Assembly (NCBI GenBank): GCA_027919835.1
Contig: JANVFP010000019.1
Location: 992,001 to 1,056,000 of the forward strand
Direction of reading: 5' to 3'
Length of the DNA: 64,000 bases
From: Lentinula raphanica
Lineage: Eukaryota; Basidiomycota; Agaricomycetes; Agaricales; Omphalotaceae
Below, piece by piece: positions 58,827 to 64,000 of the stretch (its first letter is position 1; each line of letters starts with the position of its first letter). Under the pieces are notes generated by a model. The model saw nothing but the letters and a program-made list of their open reading frames with translations. It did not search any database and was not told the DNA's origin. The position numbers and the translations under genes are program-made.

Positions 58827-59515
58827 GAGTGCGGAAAGCGAGGAAGGGAATCAGGATGAAGGTGAGGTTAATATACTAAAGAACGTGGTCCCGATTTTGT
58901 TCGACGTTGAGTGGTCCATCGGAGTTAGATCGTTGATGAACTCCTATCAACTGTGGCTTCGAGCTAGTGTTTGGCAATTCGTTGCCACTTGCCAGCTTTG
59001 AGCTGGCCCCAGCGTATCGGTAAGCGATGCTATCGGTCGCGAGCGAAGCGTTGCAATGCGGTCATCATGGGGTGGCAGGTTGGCGTAATTGATTAGGTCG
59101 CTGAAGCACACACACTGTGGCAGTCGAGCTAATGCCTCGTATCGACTTGAGCTTAGACTTGATAGTAGAGGGCAATTTGAGTAGCATAAGTCGTAGAAAG
59201 AGCATGGAAGACTAGGAAACTACATACTATGCACATCGCTCGATCAAAACGAGTTGAAGGAGAAAAACAAGTGTGGCGCAAGTGATGTAATCTATTTTAC
59301 GAAAACCACGGCGCTTGCAAAAGCTGTAGGCACAGCTTTTCTCGCTTTCTCCGCGTTCAAAGACTCGAGAGATGGTTTATTCCGAGTTTATCTTTCATTT
59401 TCTACACAACTATTCTTTGATTGTCTCTTCTGCTCATAACGAACAACAAGAGGGAAGAAGAAGAAATTTTCTACTCAGAGCAAGACTTGTGTCGTGTCCT
59501 TAGAGAACGTACATA
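58827..59515. other. Divergent promoter region, P450 / Zn2Cys6 factor
   Basis: A 689-bp region between two divergent genes. An inexact repeat of the GCCACTTGCCAGCTTTGAGCTGG type near 58970-59003 forms a small inverted pair (CCAGCTTTGAGCTGG). No gene is seen. Confidence 0.45.
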
Positions 59516-62500
59516 ATGGTAGCTGGGCCTTCTGATCAAGTTCACCTATATGATGAACCACCTGGCGGGTTCAAGAAGAGACGTACACGAGGAGCTTGCG
59601 ATTTGTGTAAACAGGTGTGCTTGGCTCGAACAGCTACTTCTGTACGATGCTTCTACTAACAATGGCATTCGTAGAAGAAAAGTTCGTCTAGATCACTGTT
59701 TCTGAACAAGCAAGAAACCTGATAGACTGACTTGACACGCTAACACAGTCAGATGTATGCAGCCCTGGTTTTCCTTGGCTTCTTGAGCTCAACTTCATTC
59801 AGGCGATAGCGCGAAAATGCCAGGGAATATATGTTCAAACTGCAGAGCTTTTGTAAGGTCCATTTCGTCGCGTTTTAGTCTTGTGAATGAACGATGCGAT
59901 AGAATTCTGAGTGTACCCATAACATTTCGAATAAGGTGTGTCGATAGAGTGCTCAAAACTTAGTACCTGCCCTGACAATCATCATATCTGTAGAAAAAGA
60001 CTACCTTCATCAACATGACTACCCCGTCAGAAGAAGTTACCTCGCAGAATCGGGGTACTATCGACACTCATACGGATTCCGACCGCAACCATGACTTTGC
60101 AAAAAGGCAAATATCTACTATCCTTGATACGCCGTCCTACCAAGTCCCAGTCACCGATCAATCCCTTCTACATCGTACGCTGACGGAAATCTCGGTGTAT
60201 GCAAGGACTCTAGAGAAAACTCTGTCCGATGCTGGTCTTTTGGCGAGCAATGACAGCCCTGCGATATTCTCCAATTCGAGTCCATCATCTCACTCAAGTC
60301 CTTCTTCGAATCCGGACGTTAGCTCGACTTCACTACATCCAACCGATCCAACGTCAGTTTACTCAGTATATGGTGGCCACGGAATCACCGAAGACGATAT
60401 GACCAACACAGAATCGGACCCAGCCGCAGTCGAGGTCAATCTGGCGGATGGCATCGAACACCTGGAGCTGAAACAAAGCGACGACAGCTTCTTCGGTAAA
60501 TCGAGCCAACTATCTCTGATGAAGACGGCGTTGAAGGTTAAGTCGGAGTATGACGGCGACACTAGTCGTCCTGCCGATGCTACGAATTTCTACATGGGCA
60601 ATTATGCAGACTCTATGTTACCGTCAAGTACCCAGGAAACACACTTTGGTGGGAAGAAAAGATCGTCGTTTTGGAATGTGTATCCTGTATGTGCTTTCTC
60701 TACGCGCCACTATTCACTCGAATAACAACACCTTTTCACAGTGGCAACGCCCTATACTTCCTCCGCAACCTTCGTTGATATTCCCGCCCCCTGTTCTGCT
60801 CTCGTCACTCGTGGATCTGTACTTTGCACATAGGAACACTTTCATGCCTCTTCTCCATCGTCCGACATTCTTGCAGGATCTTGCTTCACGACTACACGAA
60901 CGTGAGCGGGCCTTCGGCGAGCTGGTGTTGTCCGTATGTGCATTGGGAGCGAGATTCTCGTCCGACGAGAGGGTGTTCGCCGACGGTGCTCCTGCGAACT
61001 CTGAAGAGCAGTTTCACAGTGCTGGTACGTTTTCGAAGCTGTTTTGTTCTGTAGAGTCTCCCTCATGGCTCTCTGTCCAGGATGGAAATACATCAATCAG
61101 ATTGGTTCGCTGCAGGAGGCTTCGGAGTACGCGTTATATAAAGTTCAGACGATCTGCGTAAGCTTGACTGAAATCATTCATCGTTCATTACACTCATTGT
61201 GTCACTACCAGAACGTGATCGTCTTCCTTTCGTCGACTTCGTCACCGGCTCCAATCTGGTCTCTGCTGAGTATCGGTGTACGACACGCGCAAGCTGTTGG
61301 TGCTCATCGACGTGCATTCCTTGGTCCAAAACCTAGCATCAAGCAAGAACTATGGAAGAGGGCGTATTGGATACTTGTAAACCTCGATTCCTTCACGAGT
61401 GCTTTCTTGGGTCGACCAAAAGCTACTGACCCTGCGGAGTGTGTATACAGTCTTTTCTTGCATTTCCGTGCTGTAACTGACTAACGAACTCTCTCACCCG
61501 GCTCAGATATGACCTAGATCTACCTCTAGAATGTGATGATGAATTTTGGGAGCATCCTGATCCGGAGCAAGCCTTCAAGCAGCCCTTGGGACGGCCGTCC
61601 ATGATGGAGTATTGGAGAGCTCATCTGAAGTTGATAGACATACTTGCGTTCGCACAGAAGAATATTGTAAGAGCTCGCACTTCTTCCTGGCTTGATTCTT
61701 TTTTATTGACACTTCTTTTTGCAGTATGCAGTCAAGAAGCCACACGAGATTTGGGGCTCTTCCAACCTTCATGTACCGTCCTGGGATGCGAAGGTGGTCG
61801 CGGAATTGGATGCTGCGTTGAACCAGTGGGTGGATAATATCCCTGACCATCGTATGTTGAATAAGCGCTGCATACTGTTAAGTCATATACTGAAACGAGC
61901 TTTCTAGTACGTTGGGATCCACATAGAGAAGACCTTGTCTTCTTCGAACAATCATGTTCTCTGTACTGCACATATTACTTTGTTCAGATTCACGTTCATA
62001 GGTGAGCACCCGAATCACTTTCCTTCCCTTCTCGGGTTACTCACATCTTCCTTAGACCTTTCATTCGTCCAGAACTTCCACGAACTGACGGATCACGACA
62101 TTATTCCGGCATGTCCTATTCCTCGCTAGGCGTTTGTGCGAACGCCGCTCGCTCTTGCTTGCACGTCCTGGATTTGCACTCTAGAAGAACAGACTTCTAT
62201 TCACCCCAACCTTCACCTGGATCTTCATCCTCAACGCCCACCACGTCCACGTCTCGCTCGGTTCCAAGTCAAATGGTGAACTCCCCAGTGGTCCTCTTCA
62301 ATTCTATCATCATGATTCTCCTGAACCTCTGGAGTGGAAAACGCCTAGGTCTTGCGACAGATTTCAAAAGGGAGATGGAAGATGTCCATTTGAGTTTGCG
62401 TATCCTCAAGAGCTACGAGAGGAAATACCAAAATGCTGGAAGGATGTAGTGAGCTACGTTTTGGCTTCCGGTCGGCTTTCTATCTAACATCACCATTTTC

Positions 62501-63528
62501 ATTAGTGATATCATACATGAGCTGATATCTGCGATGGCACCGACCAATGTCGGTTCCAACGCTCATTCTCGCAAACGCTATCGTGACCGCGATGGAGAGC
62601 AGAATACAAACCGGGATCGAATTCATGACCCAATCACCAGGCCGTTCAATGTGACTGAAACCGTTGGTAATCAAATTGACCACACCACATTCCCGTTCAA
62701 TTTTGACGATGTCTTGTCACCGGAATATCCGTCATCTTCCTTGCGTCCCATCCAGAACTCTCAAAATGAGTATTCGACACCGGAGAGCAGTGTCAGCGTC
62801 TCCTCCTTACCTACGACCCATCCCGGCCATACTTCGTATTCTTCGCAGTTAGATTCGTCCCCATATTCAGAAGCCTCTGCTCTACATGCGATGTCACATA
62901 CTCGACCCCTGCAAAATCTAGGTGAAATCCTTCCCACCATGCTTGATTTACCGCTTCATACGGAAGATTTGGGAAGGCTTCCTATACATTTGGGCGGTGA
63001 GCGTCATTGGAATCAGGATGTGCATGGTTATCGTGATCCAATGTCCGAGGCTAGTCTGGACCTAACGGCTGAGCATGGTGAAAACCCTATGCATGGCTTG
63101 GCCTTCACGGATGCACTGTCACGCTCTCATGGGAATGTGACTCCGAATCCCAACGCCTTCTCTGCGGTCAGTCTAGGTTCTTGGGAACCCGGTGAATTCT
63201 CCCTTTTTGACGGTCATGCCACTCATCGTTCGGAAGGTTTTTGAGTTCTCGAAATTTCGGACAGCTCCGTCACTGACATTTCATATCAGTAGAACCTTTT
63301 CACGAGAATGTTGTACCAGAGCGATTCGGACACCTTCAAGGTCAAAACTTTCCAGCGGAGAATGCTTTCACGAATTTGTTCAACGCAACACCAACGAGAG
63401 ATGGGTGAGTCTCCTAGATCGCGTTCTTCATTCTCCTGCGCGTACTCAATCACATTTGCAGATGGTTCGACTGGGGAACGTATCTGTCCAATGTTGATGA
63501 TTTACTCCGTACTGTTGAGTCAGATTGA
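59516..63528 (+). CDS. Zn2Cys6 fungal-specific transcription factor
   Basis: Nuclear activator. Early exons: 59516-59614, 59675-59681 (7 nt), 59749-59754 (6 nt), 59803-59852, 59903-59935, then from 59994. These join to the zinc cluster CDLCKQKKIRCDSAKMPG, then NICSNC and later SEC, with all six Cys. The two micro-exons code only the basic KKIR part. Next comes a Ser-rich linker, then the fungal_trans domain over many exons (LVDLYFAHRNTFMPLLHRPTF; ELVLSVCALGARFSSDE; SLLSIGVRHAQAVGAHRR; YWILVNLDSFTSAFLGRP). The tail ends WFDWGTYLSNVDDLLRTV at 63528, a common ending of this class. Similar factors regulate carbohydrate or xenobiotic genes; no target is assigned. It lies next to, and divergent from, the P450. 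Confidence 0.9.
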
Positions 63529-63613
63529 CTGCACTGGATCAAATATCGCTTGAATTTTGTGGTACACATCATACACATCATACACAAACATCTTAGTATA
63601 CCTGCCTGAACTC

Positions 63614-64000
63614 TCATTCTTTAATATCAAGCTCTTGACATAGAGCCACCAGCTCCTTGCGCATCTGAGGCCCTTCACACACATGAATATACGAAGTGTG
63701 GAAGTCAATTATGTGTACTACATCTCCGGCCTTGACAACATTTCGCGGAGTCAAATCGTTGTGTATGACACCCAATTGGTGTGTAATTTCACCTATATTC
63801 TCATAGATATCCTTATTGCTAAAGGGCTTCATGAGTATCATCAATGAGGAAAGAACATATAGAATGGAGACGTACAGACTTACAGTTGCACATTTGTACA
63901 ATCCTTAAAGGCAGCCTTGCCCCTCCCTGCCCCTCCATTATCAAGCACTAGTGCAAGGGAGCCTGAATCATTGTATAAGCCAGAATAATGATATACAATT
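63614..64000 (-). CDS. Kinase-fold protein, 3' part, runs off the window
   Basis: Two exons, 64000-63884 (partial) and 63818-63614, phase kept by using the CTTTAG acceptor. Seen: YNDSGSLALVLDNGGAG, then HQLGVIHNDLTPRNVV with the HxDxxxxN catalytic-loop pattern and VHIIDF as the DFG-like motif with the third Gly not obvious. It ends at 63614. This is the layout of fungal protein-kinase-like proteins with small C-lobes, many of unknown substrate. The N-lobe and nucleotide-binding Lys are outside the window, so activity cannot be judged. Confidence 0.65.

Noticed and set aside
1..64000. CRISPR arrays, operons, prophage or other prokaryotic features
   Set aside because: None is seen. The introns, gene families and spacing are fungal, and no regularly spaced repeats occur.

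Overview
This window looks like nuclear DNA from a mushroom-forming basidiomycete (Agaricomycetes). Genes are dense and cut by many short GT-AG introns of roughly 45-70 nt. The gene set fits that group: a GSTFuA-type glutathione transferase, an AA9 lytic polysaccharide monooxygenase, a P450, Zn2Cys6 and small-exon C2H2 regulators, and paralogous F-box proteins. No rRNA, CRISPR array, plasmid or viral feature was seen. All exon joins were worked out by eye from splice signals and reading frame, without transcript data.

Layout. 1-6190: most of an autonomous Helitron, with a spliced Rep-helicase gene, a second spliced gene and a recognisable 3' end (hairpin plus CTAG). Its 5' end lies outside the window. 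7383-9814 (minus): a CIR-N/LENG1-type nuclear protein and the first of three paralogous C2H2 proteins. 10955-20420: a Kar5/Tht1 nuclear-fusion protein, HMG-CoA synthase, an Rpp40-like RNase P subunit, tRNA-Val(UAC) and an acidic hypothetical protein. 21059-27148: a UBE3C/Hul5-type HECT ligase and an isoprenylcysteine methyltransferase-like membrane protein. 29918-34084: C2H2 paralogue B, a compact GFA/CENP-V domain gene (minus), and the AA9 enzyme. 34651-40135: a tandem duplication of a GST plus F-box unit in which the second GST has decayed. 41586-46527: a His-rich secreted protein, C2H2 paralogue C and the first of two MGR-family proteins. 47124-53247: a SAMHD1-like HD phosphohydrolase, a small secreted protein and an SPX-RING ubiquitin ligase. 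53503-64000: an acidic hypothetical protein, the second MGR-family protein, a P450, a Zn2Cys6 activator with two micro-exons, and the edge of a kinase-fold gene.

Several genes are housekeeping: sterol synthesis, tRNA processing, proteostasis, phosphate-linked signalling and dNTP control. The more interesting layer is lineage-specific duplication. The three C2H2 genes share an exon plan and a conserved promoter module, the GST/F-box unit is duplicated, and two intrinsically disordered MGR proteins share only an N-terminal motif. The Helitron may be recent, because no break is visible in the part that can be read.
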